This document shows positions 17,254-24,655 of a DNA stretch of 64,000 nucleotides, one piece after another. Each line of letters opens with the position of its first letter. Within the stretch, counting starts at the first letter, position 1. A program made the translations under genes and the position numbers. The stretch is from DASVBE01 sp963770375. GTDB lineage: Bacteria; Actinomycetota; Actinomycetes; Streptosporangiales; Streptosporangiaceae. The DNA lies in NCBI GenBank assembly GCA_963770375.1, contig CAVYPM010000014.1, forward strand, positions 62,001-126,000. Direction: 5' to 3'. Under the pieces are notes generated by a model, which saw only the letters and a list, made by a program, of their open reading frames with translations, was not told the origin of the DNA and made no database searches.

Positions 17254-18320
17254 GGCGCGGCCTCCCGGCGGGCCAGGACCTCCGGGTTCACCAGGTGGCC
17301 AGGGACCTCGCCGGCGGCGAGTGCGGCCACCGCCGCGGCGGCCATCTCCGCCCCGCGGCGCAGGGTCTCGTGCGTCGCCCCGCCGATGTGCGGGGTGATG
17401 ATGACGTTGGGCAGGTCCAGCAGCGGGTGCCGGTCCCCGGCCGGGCGGTGCTCCACCACGTCCAGGGCCGCCCCGGCCAGCCCGCCGGTGGCCAGCGCGG
17501 TGGCCAGCGCGTCCTCGTCCACAAGGGACTCCCGTGCGGTGTTGATGAAGTACGCCCCCCTGGGCATCCGGGCGAAGGCGTCAGGCCCGACCAGGTGCCG
17601 GTTGCCCGGGGTGGCCCGGGCGTGCAGCGAGATGAGCCGCGACCGGCTGAGCAGCTCGTCCCAGCCGACCAGGTCCACCCCGGGCGGGACGACCGCGGGC
17701 GGGACCGGGTCGTAGCCGAGCAGCGCGAAGCCCAGCGGGCCGGCCCGGGCGGCCACCTCGCGGCCGACGTTGCCCAGGCCGACCAGCCCGAGCGTGAGCC
17801 CGGCCGCCTCGCAGCCGAGGAACTGGCTGCCCTCGTAGGTGCTCTCCGCCAGCTGGCCGCCCGCGGTCAGGTAGCGGGCGGCGGCCGGCACGCCCCGGAT
17901 CAGCATCAGCGCGAGCGCGATCGTCAGCTCGGCCACCGCCTCGGCGTTCCGGCCCGGGGCGTTGGTCACCGGGATGCCGCGCCGGCTGGCCGCGGCGACG
18001 TCCACGTTGACCGGGCCGCCGCGGGCGCAGCAGACCAGCCGCAGCGGGGCCGCGTCCAGCACCTCCGCGCTGACCGGCGCACCGTGCACCAGCAGCGCGT
18101 CGTGCCCGGGCACCGCGGCCACCAGGTCGGCCGGGTCCCCGGCGTACTCGCGCAGCGACCGGTCGGACTCGGTCCGCGCCGGCCCCGGATCGGCCGTATC
18201 CAGCTGCAGTTCGGTCACGGCAACGGCGTCGCCGAGGGCAGCCAGCGCCGCGGTGAACACCCCGGCGGGCATGTAGCTGTCCCCGACGACCAGGATCCGG
18301 AGCGGAGCGGGCAGGGTCAC
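17250..18320 (-). CDS. D-isomer-specific 2-hydroxyacid dehydrogenase
   Basis: A 356-residue NAD-dependent dehydrogenase of the phosphoglycerate dehydrogenase family. GLVGLGNVGREVAAR near residue 170 is the Rossmann GxGxxG motif; the catalytic Arg lies in CARGGPVNVD, the Glu in the ALDVVEHRPAG region and the His in ITPHIGGAT (about 315). It interconverts a D-2-hydroxy acid and the 2-keto acid. The GTG start at 18318-18320 overlaps the TGA of the VOC gene (GTGA), and this start agrees with the family N-terminus (LRILVVGDSYM). Placed just before the kinase, it may oxidise a hydroxy acid intermediate. Confidence 0.9.
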   Translation of the reverse strand: MTLPAPLRILVVGDSYMPAGVFTAALAALGDAVAVTELQLDTADPGPARTESDRSLREYAGDPADLVAAVPGHDALLVHGAPVSAEVLDAAPLRLVCCARGGPVNVDVAAASRRGIPVTNAPGRNAEAVAELTIALALMLIRGVPAAARYLTAGGQLAESTYEGSQFLGCEAAGLTLGLVGLGNVGREVAARAGPLGFALLGYDPVPPAVVPPGVDLVGWDELLSRSRLISLHARATPGNRHLVGPDAFARMPRGAYFINTARESLVDEDALATALATGGLAGAALDVVEHRPAGDRHPLLDLPNVIITPHIGGATHETLRRGAEMAAAAVAALAAGEVPGHLVNPEVLARREAAP

Positions 18321-18838
18321 GGGTAGACGTACGTGGGCCGGAGGTCGATGGCGTGCCCGCTGCCCGATTCGAGCACGAACTTCAGCATCGGCGAGGTGTC
18401 CAGGTAGTAGAACTCGATCGTGTCGCCGATCCGGCCGCTCATCAGGACCTCGGCGCCGTTGTCCCGCCAGTGGTCGCGCACCTGCGTGCTTTCCTCGAAG
18501 GTGTGCTTCATGCAGGCGATGTGCTGCACGCCCTCGCCGTGCGCGTCGAGGAACTCCTGGTAGATGCTGGGCCCGCTGACCGGCTGGATCAGCTCGAAGC
18601 CCAGCCCGTCCACGGACGTCTCCGCGCCGATCATCCGGTACTCGACCGCCTCGCCGCGCACCCGGGTGTCGTGCAGCAGCGGGGGCGCGTACTCGAAGAC
18701 GCTCCACGGGCCCCAGCCCAGGGTTTCCGTGTAGCTCTTCAGGGCCGACTTCATGTCACGGACCACCACCGCGATCTGGGTGATCTTCATCGGGGTGGGC
18801 GGGGCCACGATCTTCCCGTTCTGGCCGTTGCTGGTCAT
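18317..18838 (-). CDS. VOC-superfamily protein (glyoxalase/epimerase-like)
   Basis: A 173-residue protein with two vicinal-oxygen-chelate half-domains. ITQIAVVVRDMKSALKSY near residue 18 is the usual first strand and helix, HIACM near 103 and the IEFYYLDTSP strand near 147 supply candidate metal ligands (His, Glu). The pattern recalls methylmalonyl-CoA epimerase and dioxygenase-like VOC proteins, so isomerisation of a keto-hydroxy intermediate is plausible. A strong AAAGGAG site supports the ATG at 18836-18838. The gene starts inside the end of the epimerase-like gene, with an 83-base overlap, and its stop overlaps the dehydrogenase start. Confidence 0.85.
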   Translation of the reverse strand: MTSNGQNGKIVAPPTPMKITQIAVVVRDMKSALKSYTETLGWGPWSVFEYAPPLLHDTRVRGEAVEYRMIGAETSVDGLGFELIQPVSGPSIYQEFLDAHGEGVQHIACMKHTFEESTQVRDHWRDNGAEVLMSGRIGDTIEFYYLDTSPMLKFVLESGSGHAIDLRPTYVYP

Positions 18839-19553
18839 CGGTACTCCTTTCCGGGGTCATGCTGAGCCGGGCGAGCATGCGGTCCAGGTTGCCGGCCGGG
18901 TCGCGGCCGTCGTAGATGGCGCTGCCGCTGACCACGACGTCGGCTCCCCAGCCCGCGATCTCGGCGGCGTTGGCCATGGTCACGCCGCCGTCGACGCCGA
19001 CCATGACCGGCCGGCCGGCCTCCGCCGCGAGGTGGCGGACGGCGGCCACCCGGCGCCGGGTGTTCGCCGCGGGCGGCTGGCCGGGCCAGCCGGGGTCAAC
19101 GGCCAGCACCAGCACCAGGTCGGTCAGCTCCAGGAGCGGCTCCACCGCGGTGACCGGGGTGCCCGGGCTGATCGCCACCCCGCGCAGCACCGGGGCGGGC
19201 CGCGCCGCCGCCAGCGCGGTGAGCTCCTGCAGGGTCCGGTGCGGGTGCCGGGTGGCCTCGGCGTGCACGGTGACCACGGCCGGGCCGGCCGCCACGATGT
19301 CCGGCAGCAGCCGGCGCGGCTCGTCCACCAGCAGGTGGGCGTCCACCGGGACGCCGGCCGCGGCCACCGCGGCGACAAAGCCGGGACCGACGGTCAGCTG
19401 CGGGCAGAACGACCCGTCCATGACGTCCACGTGCGCCCAGCATCCGGTGCCGCGCAGGATGGTCAGCTCGTCACCGAGCCGCGTCAGGTCGGCGGTCAGC
19501 ACGCCGGCGCTGAGCTTGGGCCCGGTCCGCGGGATGCTCATCGTGCCTGGCAT
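18756..19553 (-). CDS. Ribulose-phosphate 3-epimerase-like protein (compare LsrE)
   Basis: About 265 residues with the RPE TIM barrel: LSAGVLTADLTRLGDEL near residue 14, HVDVMDGSFCPQLTVGP near 41 with metal-binding His and Asp, VDAHLLVDEPRR near 70, AISPGTPV near 120 and VGVDGGVTMANA near 180 with the catalytic Asp. Salmonella lsr operons carry an RPE-like gene, lsrE, which makes the parallel notable. It heads the first transcript of the cluster. TTG 19556, ATG 19553 and ATG 19541 are possible starts; a GGGGGG run precedes the first two. The last 30 residues, rich in charged residues, are read inside the VOC gene and may be non-native. Confidence 0.82.
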   Translation of the reverse strand: MPGTMSIPRTGPKLSAGVLTADLTRLGDELTILRGTGCWAHVDVMDGSFCPQLTVGPGFVAAVAAAGVPVDAHLLVDEPRRLLPDIVAAGPAVVTVHAEATRHPHRTLQELTALAAARPAPVLRGVAISPGTPVTAVEPLLELTDLVLVLAVDPGWPGQPPAANTRRRVAAVRHLAAEAGRPVMVGVDGGVTMANAAEIAGWGADVVVSGSAIYDGRDPAGNLDRMLARLSMTPERSTDDQQRPEREDRGPAHPDEDHPDRGGGP

Positions 19554-19567
19554 CAACCCCCCGGAGC

Positions 19568-19609
19568 TTTTGCTCAGATGACGGTCATCCGCTCAGCCGA
19601 GTATTGACC
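19568..19609 (-). promoter_or_regulatory. Operator-like 42-bp motif upstream of the epimerase-led operon
   Basis: Plus-strand blocks are GCTCA at 19572, GGTCATCCG at 19583, TCA at 19593, GAGTAT at 19599 and GACC at 19606, matching 11747-11788 at 28 of 42 positions with identical spacing. The centre also contains a 13-bp palindrome, GATGACGGTCATC (19577-19589). It lies just upstream of the first gene of the cluster and between that gene and the SorC-type regulator gene. A regulator site or promoter is inferred. Confidence 0.55.
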
Positions 19610-19696
19610 AGGGAGGGACGATGCCGCAAGAAGCAGATCCGGCTGGGCTTCCTGGTGGCCGGCCGGCCTGCGCGCCGGCCTGCGTGGCTGGCCGCG

Positions 19697-20698
19697 CTAC
19701 CGGCTGGCCGTACGTGACCGCTCCAGCTCAATGAGGCGTACAGCGGTCATCTCATTGGTGACCAGAACGTCGAGGAAACCTCCGTGCAGCGCGCCCAGGA
19801 TCGCCTCGGCCTTGTGGCGCCCGCCCGCCACGCCGATCACCTGGCGGATATTCCCCAGGTCAGCCAGGTCGATGCCGATCCGGCGGTCATGGATCGGCAG
19901 CTGGACCACGCGGCCGTCGGCGTCGAAGAACTGGCCGAGGATGTCCCCGGCCACGCCCCGCTCCTGCAGCTCGCGGGCGTCGTCCGGGTTCAGGTAGCCC
20001 ATGTGCACGATCGTCGCGTCGGCGGTCGGCGTGCCGACGCCGACGACGGCGTGGTCCACCTCGGCGGCCTGCTTGAGGACCTGCTGGATGGTGGGCTCGG
20101 CGCGGAGCGCGGCGGCCAGCTCCGGGGTGGACGCCATGATGGGGCTGGGGATGACGGTGGCCGTGCTGACGACGGACGACTCGGTGGCGTGGTCCCCCTT
20201 GGAGGAGAGGATCGTCGGCAGGTAGCCGTCCACGCCGCCGGTCAGCGTCACGAGGTTGACCGGCCCGGCGGCGCCGAAGTTCGTCGCCGCGATCACCCGG
20301 GACACGGTCTCGCCCCAGCCGACCCCGAGGCTGGCGCCCGGCCGGAGGTGCGTGCTCATGAACTGGGCGCCGCCCAGGCCGACCCGCGCGTTCAGCGCGT
20401 GATGGTCGGCGGGCTCGTCCTCGTGGTCGGGCACCACCAGGGCCTCGGACAGGCCGAACGTCTTGCGCAGCGCCCCGCTCAGCTCGAAGGCGTCCAGGTA
20501 CTCGGTGTTCAGGCTGATGGAGACCAGGCCCACCTTCCTGGCCCGGTCGAGGAGCCGGCCCACGGAAGCCCGGGACATCGACAGCCGCCGGGCTATCTCG
20601 TCCTGGGTGAGCTCGTCCTTGTAGTAGTACCAGGCCGCCCGGAGCAGCAGCTCCTCAGAGCTCCACCGCCCGGCGTCGTCGCCTCGGTCCGTAGTCAC
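19697..20698 (-). CDS. SorC/DeoR-type sugar-phosphate-responsive regulator, LsrR-like
   Basis: A 333-residue regulator. The N-terminal helix-turn-helix is seen in LTQDEIARRLSMSRASVGRLL (about residues 35-55, quoted in part) after AAWYYYKDE, which closely resembles LsrR (AWFYYHDGLTQ). The C-terminal SorC effector domain has LGVGWGETVSRVIAA near 125, VTLTGGVDGYLPT near 155, VGVGTPTADATIVHMGY near 220 and IGVAGGRHKAEAI near 290, all typical of phospho-sugar sensing. LsrR is a repressor released by phospho-AI-2; by analogy this protein should control the cluster. The GTG start has an AAGGTGA site. It is transcribed in the same direction as the cluster, about 140 bases before its first gene. Confidence 0.92.
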   Translation of the reverse strand: MTTDRGDDAGRWSSEELLLRAAWYYYKDELTQDEIARRLSMSRASVGRLLDRARKVGLVSISLNTEYLDAFELSGALRKTFGLSEALVVPDHEDEPADHHALNARVGLGGAQFMSTHLRPGASLGVGWGETVSRVIAATNFGAAGPVNLVTLTGGVDGYLPTILSSKGDHATESSVVSTATVIPSPIMASTPELAAALRAEPTIQQVLKQAAEVDHAVVGVGTPTADATIVHMGYLNPDDARELQERGVAGDILGQFFDADGRVVQLPIHDRRIGIDLADLGNIRQVIGVAGGRHKAEAILGALHGGFLDVLVTNEMTAVRLIELERSRTASR

Positions 20699-20761
20699 TG
20701 GGTCACCTTGCTTCTCGCGCCGTGCCGTCCGGCGGCTGTTCCCTTCTGTTCCAACGTGGTG

Positions 20762-21562
20762 TCAGGCCCGCGGGATCACCTGCCCGCCGTCGACCGGCAG
20801 CACCACTCCCGTCAGGAACGAGCTCACCGGGCTGAGCAGCAGGGCTATCCAGCGGGCCAGGTCCGCCGGGTCCCCGATCCGGCCCAGCGGCACCTGGCCT
20901 TCCAGCCACCGGTAAGCCTCGTCCAGATCGTCGGCCCAGGTGGCGTGGATGGGGGTATCGAACGGCCCGGGTGCGATGCAGTTGACCCGGATCCGGTCCT
21001 CGGCCAGCTCGCCGGCCAGGGACTGGGTGAGGTAGTTCAGCGCGGACTTGGTCATCCCGTACACGGACTGCCCGGACAGCCGCAGGATCCCCGAGGACGA
21101 GCTGATGTTGACCACCGACCGGAGCCGGGACTCCCGCAGCGCGGGCAGGGCGGCCTGGATGAGGAAAAACGGCGCCCGGATGTTGGTCGCCAGCTGCTCG
21201 TCGAACAGCGCGGTGTCCCATTCGCCCAGCGGCCGGTGCTGGCACATGGCGGCGTTGTTGACCAGGCCGTCAATGCGGCCGAATTCCGCCAGGGCGGCGG
21301 CGATGACCCGGTCCGGGCTGTCCGGCTCGGCCAGGTCGGCCGGTATGGTGACGGCCCGGCCGCCGGCCTTGCCGATCGCGCCGGCGGTCTGCTCGAGCAG
21401 TTCCGCCCGCCGGCCGACCAGCGCCACGGACGCGCCCGCGGCGCCGAGCAGCCGCGCGGTGGCCGCCCCGATCCCGCTGCCGGCCCCGGTCACCACTACG
21501 GACGCCCCGGCCAGGGCAAGGTCGATGACGGTGCTGGCACCGGCAGACGCGGCAGTGGACAT
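20762..21562 (-). CDS. Short-chain dehydrogenase/reductase
   Basis: A 266-residue classical SDR. TGAGSGIG (residues 25-32), NNAAM near 103, SSSSG near 153 and YGMTKSA near 166 give the cofactor motif and Ser-Tyr-Lys catalytic set; LTGVVLPVDGGQ is the usual C-terminal strand. An Arg after the second strand (LVGRRAEL) hints at NADP(H). It is the gene farthest upstream in the cluster, ending 63 bases before the regulator, and could be read into it. It is distinct in sequence from the SDRs at 9448 and 12987. Likely role: redox step on the cluster substrate. Confidence 0.88.
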   Translation of the reverse strand: MSTAASAGASTVIDLALAGASVVVTGAGSGIGAATARLLGAAGASVALVGRRAELLEQTAGAIGKAGGRAVTIPADLAEPDSPDRVIAAALAEFGRIDGLVNNAAMCQHRPLGEWDTALFDEQLATNIRAPFFLIQAALPALRESRLRSVVNISSSSGILRLSGQSVYGMTKSALNYLTQSLAGELAEDRIRVNCIAPGPFDTPIHATWADDLDEAYRWLEGQVPLGRIGDPADLARWIALLLSPVSSFLTGVVLPVDGGQVIPRA

Positions 21563-21598
21563 GAGGCGATCTCCCAGGAGCGTGCCTACTAAGAGAGT

Positions 21599-21625
21599 TG
21601 AGCAAATGTTAGCTGCATGAGCAAA
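21599..21625. promoter_or_regulatory. Direct TGAGCAAA repeats in the SDR upstream region
   Basis: TGAGCAAA occurs at 21599-21606 and 21618-21625, 19 bp apart, about two helical turns, in the 110-base gap between the divergent SDR and phosphotransferase genes. The complement of TGAGCAAAA also occurs at 19568-19576 within the operator-like motif before the epimerase-led operon. It could be a half-site of the SorC-type regulator; inference from repetition only. Confidence 0.35.
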
Positions 21626-21672
21626 CGCTCGCGCCGGCGAGATCCGGGCCAGCGGAGCCTAGGCTGCTGCGG

Positions 21673-22479
21673 GTGAGCGAAGGCGAGCTGCTGACCGGGG
21701 ACGGCGTCACTCAGGGGATCGTGCGGATCGGGGATACGGTGCGCCGGCCGCTGCGGCCGTTCAGCCTGACCGTGCAGGCGTACCTGGCCCACCTGCGCGA
21801 CGCCGGGTTCACCGGCGCGCCGCTGCCGCTCGGCGTCGACGATCAGGGGCGCGAGGTGCTGTCGTTCGTCCCCGGTGACGTCCCGCGTAACCCGCTGCCG
21901 CCGGAGACGGCCGGCGACGACGTGCTCGTCGCCCTGGCCACGCTCATCCGCGAGCTGCACAAGGCGTCGGCCGGGTGGGAGCCGCCACCCGGCGCGGTGT
22001 GGGGCGGGACGCCGGCCAGTGCGGTAAACCCGGTCATTGTGCAGGCCGAGCTGGTCACCCACCGCGACTACTACCCGGGCAACGTGGTGTTCCGCGACGG
22101 GCTGCCGGTCGCGCTGATCGACTTCGACCTGGCCAAACCGACCACCCGGCTCTACGACATCGTCAACGCCCTGTGGTACTGGGCGCCGCTGCGTGATCCG
22201 CGGGACCGGGCGCCCGCTTTCAGAGATCTTGACATCCCCCGCCGGATCGCGCTGTTCGCTGATACCTACGGAATGACGGCACGGCAGCGTGCCGGCCTGG
22301 CGTCGTTCGCTGTCGATGTGGCGCACCGTTATCACGAGGATGCCCGCATCTCGGCCGAGCTGGACCCGGTCTTCCGCAAGCTGTGGGAGGACGGCGCGAA
22401 GGACCAATTGCCGCGCGCGGAGGCCTGGCTGCGCGCGGAGGCCCCGGCGATCACTGCCCGCCTGACCCAGGAAGGTTAG
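21673..22479 (+). CDS. Aminoglycoside-phosphotransferase-family kinase
   Basis: A 268-residue protein with the APH/choline kinase fold. VTHRDYYPGNVVF near residue 135 is the catalytic HxDxxxxN loop (with D as base) and VALIDFDLAKPTTRLYDI near 151 is the metal-binding DFD segment. The N-terminal lobe is short and lacks a clear lysine motif. Such proteins phosphorylate hydroxyls of small molecules or act as inactive relatives; the substrate is unknown. The GTG start at 21673 is divergent from the SDR gene. The gene is followed by a remnant of a thioredoxin-like gene, so the neighbourhood has been rearranged. Confidence 0.82.
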   Translation: MSEGELLTGDGVTQGIVRIGDTVRRPLRPFSLTVQAYLAHLRDAGFTGAPLPLGVDDQGREVLSFVPGDVPRNPLPPETAGDDVLVALATLIRELHKASAGWEPPPGAVWGGTPASAVNPVIVQAELVTHRDYYPGNVVFRDGLPVALIDFDLAKPTTRLYDIVNALWYWAPLRDPRDRAPAFRDLDIPRRIALFADTYGMTARQRAGLASFAVDVAHRYHEDARISAELDPVFRKLWEDGAKDQLPRAEAWLRAEAPAITARLTQEG

Positions 22480-22483
22480 GCCT

Positions 22484-22549
22484 GCACCCACAGCGCAGCA
22501 ACTGCTGACCGCCCTGAACTCCACAGCACCAAGGCAGCGAAGGACTGAC
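22484..22549 (+). pseudogene. 3' remnant of a thioredoxin-like gene
   Basis: In frame, this short stretch reads APTAQQLLTALNSTAPRQ, close to the end of the intact thioredoxin-like protein at 23764-24084 (APSEQQLLTALNSTQS). The DNA shares a 30-bp exact repeat (22495-22524 and 24033-24062). No other part of the gene is present upstream, so this is a cut-off tail. It now serves as the leader of the class V aminotransferase gene. Confidence 0.6.
22495..22524 (+). repeat. 30-bp direct repeat, copy 1 of 2
   Basis: An exact copy lies at 24033-24062. The pair brackets the class V aminotransferase and most of the thioredoxin-like gene. It marks duplicated gene ends rather than a known mobile element; no transposase is near. 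Confidence 0.85.
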
Positions 22550-23704
22550 ATGAATCCCCTGATCGATTCTGCGGAGTATGCCGCGCTGTCCAGCTGCATC
22601 TACCTGAACCAAGCGTCGCTGGGCCTGATACCCCGCGCGTCGCTGGAAGCAAGCACCCGGTTCCTGACCGAGGTCGCTCAGCACGGCAACCTGCACCTGA
22701 CCGACCAGGCCGAGGCGGAGATCCTCAGCACGCTGCGGACGGCGGCGGCCGGGCTGCTCGGCGCGCCGCTGGCCTCGGTCGCAGTAGTGGGCGGGGCGAG
22801 CGAGGGCCTGGGCCAGCTCGCCGGCCTGCTGTCGGATCCCGGCGGCGAGGTGATCCTGGTGCCGAGCGATTTCCCGAGCGTCACCTACCCATGGCTGGCC
22901 GCTCACCAGCGTTTCGGCATGCGCATCCGCTGGGTCCCCGATGACCCGGCCAGGGACCTCACGCTGGCGCTGGCTGAGGCCATCACTGAGCGGACAACGG
23001 TTGTGTGCGTCAGCGCCGTCCAGTTCGCCACCGGCACACAGGTCGATGTCGCCGCCCTGGTGGCACGGGCCCGCAGTGCCGGAGCCCGGGTCGTGGTTGA
23101 CGTCACGCAGATGGCCGGGGCCGCCCCGGTCACCATGAGCGAATGGGGAGCCGACGCGCTGGTGTGCAGCGGGTACAAATGGCTCTCCGCACCGGGCGGT
23201 GTCGCGCTTCTCGCGGTGACCGAGAACCTTGCCGCTCTCGTTCCGCCGCTCGTCGGATGGATGGGCAAGTCCGCGCCGTTCGACTTCACGCCGCAGGAGC
23301 TGTCGCTCGCCCCCGACGCCCGGCGATTCCAGCTGTCCACCATCTCCTACAGCGCCGCCGCGGGCCTGACCGCATCCATCAATCTCCTGACCGGGACCGG
23401 GCTGACCTCGATACGGGACCACGCCAGCCGCCTGGCGGCGGACCTGGTGAGCCAGACCGCGCCGCTGGGCTGGACCCCCCACCGGCCACTGGCAGACCGA
23501 TCCGCCAGCGGGCACATCATCTCGCTACGGCACCCCACCGCCTCAGCCGAGGAAGTCCAGGCCAAATTGGCCACCGAGCACGGCATCATCACCAGCTCCC
23601 GCGGCGGCGGCATCCGCGTCTCCCTCCACGCCTACAACAGCACAGACGATGTGCGGACCCTGTCGCAGGCACTGGAGTCAACGGACCCCAGCCGCAAATC
23701 GTAG
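22550..23704 (+). CDS. Class V PLP aminotransferase (cysteine-desulfurase-like)
   Basis: A 384-residue fold-type I enzyme. YLNQASLGLIPR near residue 18 is the usual N-terminal segment (compare YLNNAA in the family), VVVDVTQMAGAAPV near 190 holds the PLP-contacting Asp and Gln, and CSGYKWLSAPGG near 210 contains the Schiff-base lysine. There is no clear cysteine in a mobile loop near residue 330-350 such as desulfurases use, so it is more likely an isopenicillin-N-epimerase- or aminotransferase-like member. The ATG at 22550 follows AGGACTGAC. It sits between two copies of a 30-bp repeat, suggesting insertion by recombination. Confidence 0.87.
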   Translation: MNPLIDSAEYAALSSCIYLNQASLGLIPRASLEASTRFLTEVAQHGNLHLTDQAEAEILSTLRTAAAGLLGAPLASVAVVGGASEGLGQLAGLLSDPGGEVILVPSDFPSVTYPWLAAHQRFGMRIRWVPDDPARDLTLALAEAITERTTVVCVSAVQFATGTQVDVAALVARARSAGARVVVDVTQMAGAAPVTMSEWGADALVCSGYKWLSAPGGVALLAVTENLAALVPPLVGWMGKSAPFDFTPQELSLAPDARRFQLSTISYSAAAGLTASINLLTGTGLTSIRDHASRLAADLVSQTAPLGWTPHRPLADRSASGHIISLRHPTASAEEVQAKLATEHGIITSSRGGGIRVSLHAYNSTDDVRTLSQALESTDPSRKS

Positions 23705-23763
23705 GGACCGCAGGGCCAGGTAAAGCGCGGTGGCGGCCGGATCTCAGGAGCAGACTGACCTGT

Positions 23764-24084
23764 ATGAGGCTCCTGCTCCTGCATGTGCCGGACTGCCCGA
23801 ACACCGCGGTCCTGGAATCCCGCCTGGTCCCCATCCTCGCGAGCCGTCCAGACATCCACGTGACCCGCGAGGTCATCACGACTGAAGACCAGGCCCTCCG
23901 GCAGGGCATGGCCGGATCGCCGACCCTCCTGCTCGACGGCCGCGACCCGTTCGCCCGGCCCGGGCAGCAGCCCTCGCTCTCGTGCCGCCTGTATCCCGGC
24001 GACGACGGCCGCCCCGGGCCAGCGCCCTCAGAGCAGCAACTGCTGACCGCCCTGAACTCCACCCAATCGACGTCCCGGAGGTAG
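23764..24084 (+). CDS. Small thioredoxin-fold protein
   Basis: A 106-residue cytoplasmic protein. The start, LLLLHVPDCPNTAVL, has a CPN motif after the first beta strand, and MAGSPTLLLDGRDPF near residue 54 has the cis-proline region (SPT) of thioredoxin folds. LSCRLYP supplies another cysteine. Actinobacterial proteins of this type are common but uncharacterised, and some lie near mercury-resistance genes. The ATG at 23764 is the first possible start. A second, truncated copy of its 3' end is at 22484. Function not known beyond the fold; redox activity is doubtful because only one cysteine is at the usual position. Confidence 0.75.
   Translation: MRLLLLHVPDCPNTAVLESRLVPILASRPDIHVTREVITTEDQALRQGMAGSPTLLLDGRDPFARPGQQPSLSCRLYPGDDGRPGPAPSEQQLLTALNSTQSTSRR
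24033..24062 (+). repeat. 30-bp direct repeat, copy 2 of 2
   Basis: Exact copy of 22495-22524, here inside the 3' end of the intact thioredoxin-like gene. Confidence 0.85.
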
Positions 24085-24101
24085 CGAGTATGACGACGGC
24101 T

Positions 24102-24246
24102 GCGCAGCCGTGAACCTGGCCCTGGCGGCCGGCGCGATCCGGCTGGACAGTGACCTGTTCAGCCTCGACACCACCTCGAAGAGGTGTCGTCCTACCCGGT
24201 AGTCACCACTGATCTGGCCGCGGAAGCCCAGCAGCGGATGGCCTAG
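24102..24246 (+). pseudogene. Unidentified coding remnant
   Basis: Two short coding-like pieces in different frames can be read: NLALAAGAIRLDSDLFSLDT early, and EVSSYPVVTTDLAAEAQQRM ending at the TAG at 24244-24246. The switch occurs near 24180. No start codon with a ribosome-binding site is seen and no family is recognised. It looks like the tail of a lost gene downstream of the thioredoxin-like gene. Low confidence. Confidence 0.3.
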
Positions 24247-24623
24247 CGGAAGGGCGGTGTACGGCCGCCAGTCCGGGCGAACCTTCCCATCCTCCGGGCG
24301 TCCTGCAGGGCTGACAGCGCTTCAAGCAGAAGCAGATGCCTGGTGACGCTCAGAACCTGCGGGGTGTCCAGCTGCTTGCTAGCACGCAGCGCGGCCAGTC
24401 CCTCGGCCTCGATGGCGAACAGGTCGCCGGGCGCCCCGGCGAGGGTCTTGCCGACGACGCGGCTGCCATCGGCGTAACTGATCAGCCAGACGTCCGCGAT
24501 GAGGCCGCCGGACAGGGGCTGCACCGAGGTGATCCCGTCCGCTCGCCCAACGGCCCTCAGCTGGGCCGTCACCAGGCCTGCGTTCCCCACCTGCACGGCT
24601 TTCCCGAGGCGGGACCCGGCCAT
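24243..24623 (-). pseudogene. Truncated fructosamine-kinase-like gene
   Basis: Only 126 residues remain of a protein family usually near 280-300. VQPLSGGLIADVWLISYADG (residues about 34-53) and RVVGKTLAGAP give the glycine-rich loop and the ATP-binding lysine of the fructosamine/ketosamine-3-kinase N-lobe, and FAIEAEGLAALRA the following helix. After LLLLEAL the sequence becomes unrelated and stops, so the catalytic C-lobe is missing. It cannot be active as a kinase. It faces the remnant at 24102-24246, whose end it overlaps by 4 bases; both are signs of a deletion here. Confidence 0.6.
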
Positions 24624-24655
24624 GCCGGGACGCCGCGCACCTCTATGGTGGACCG

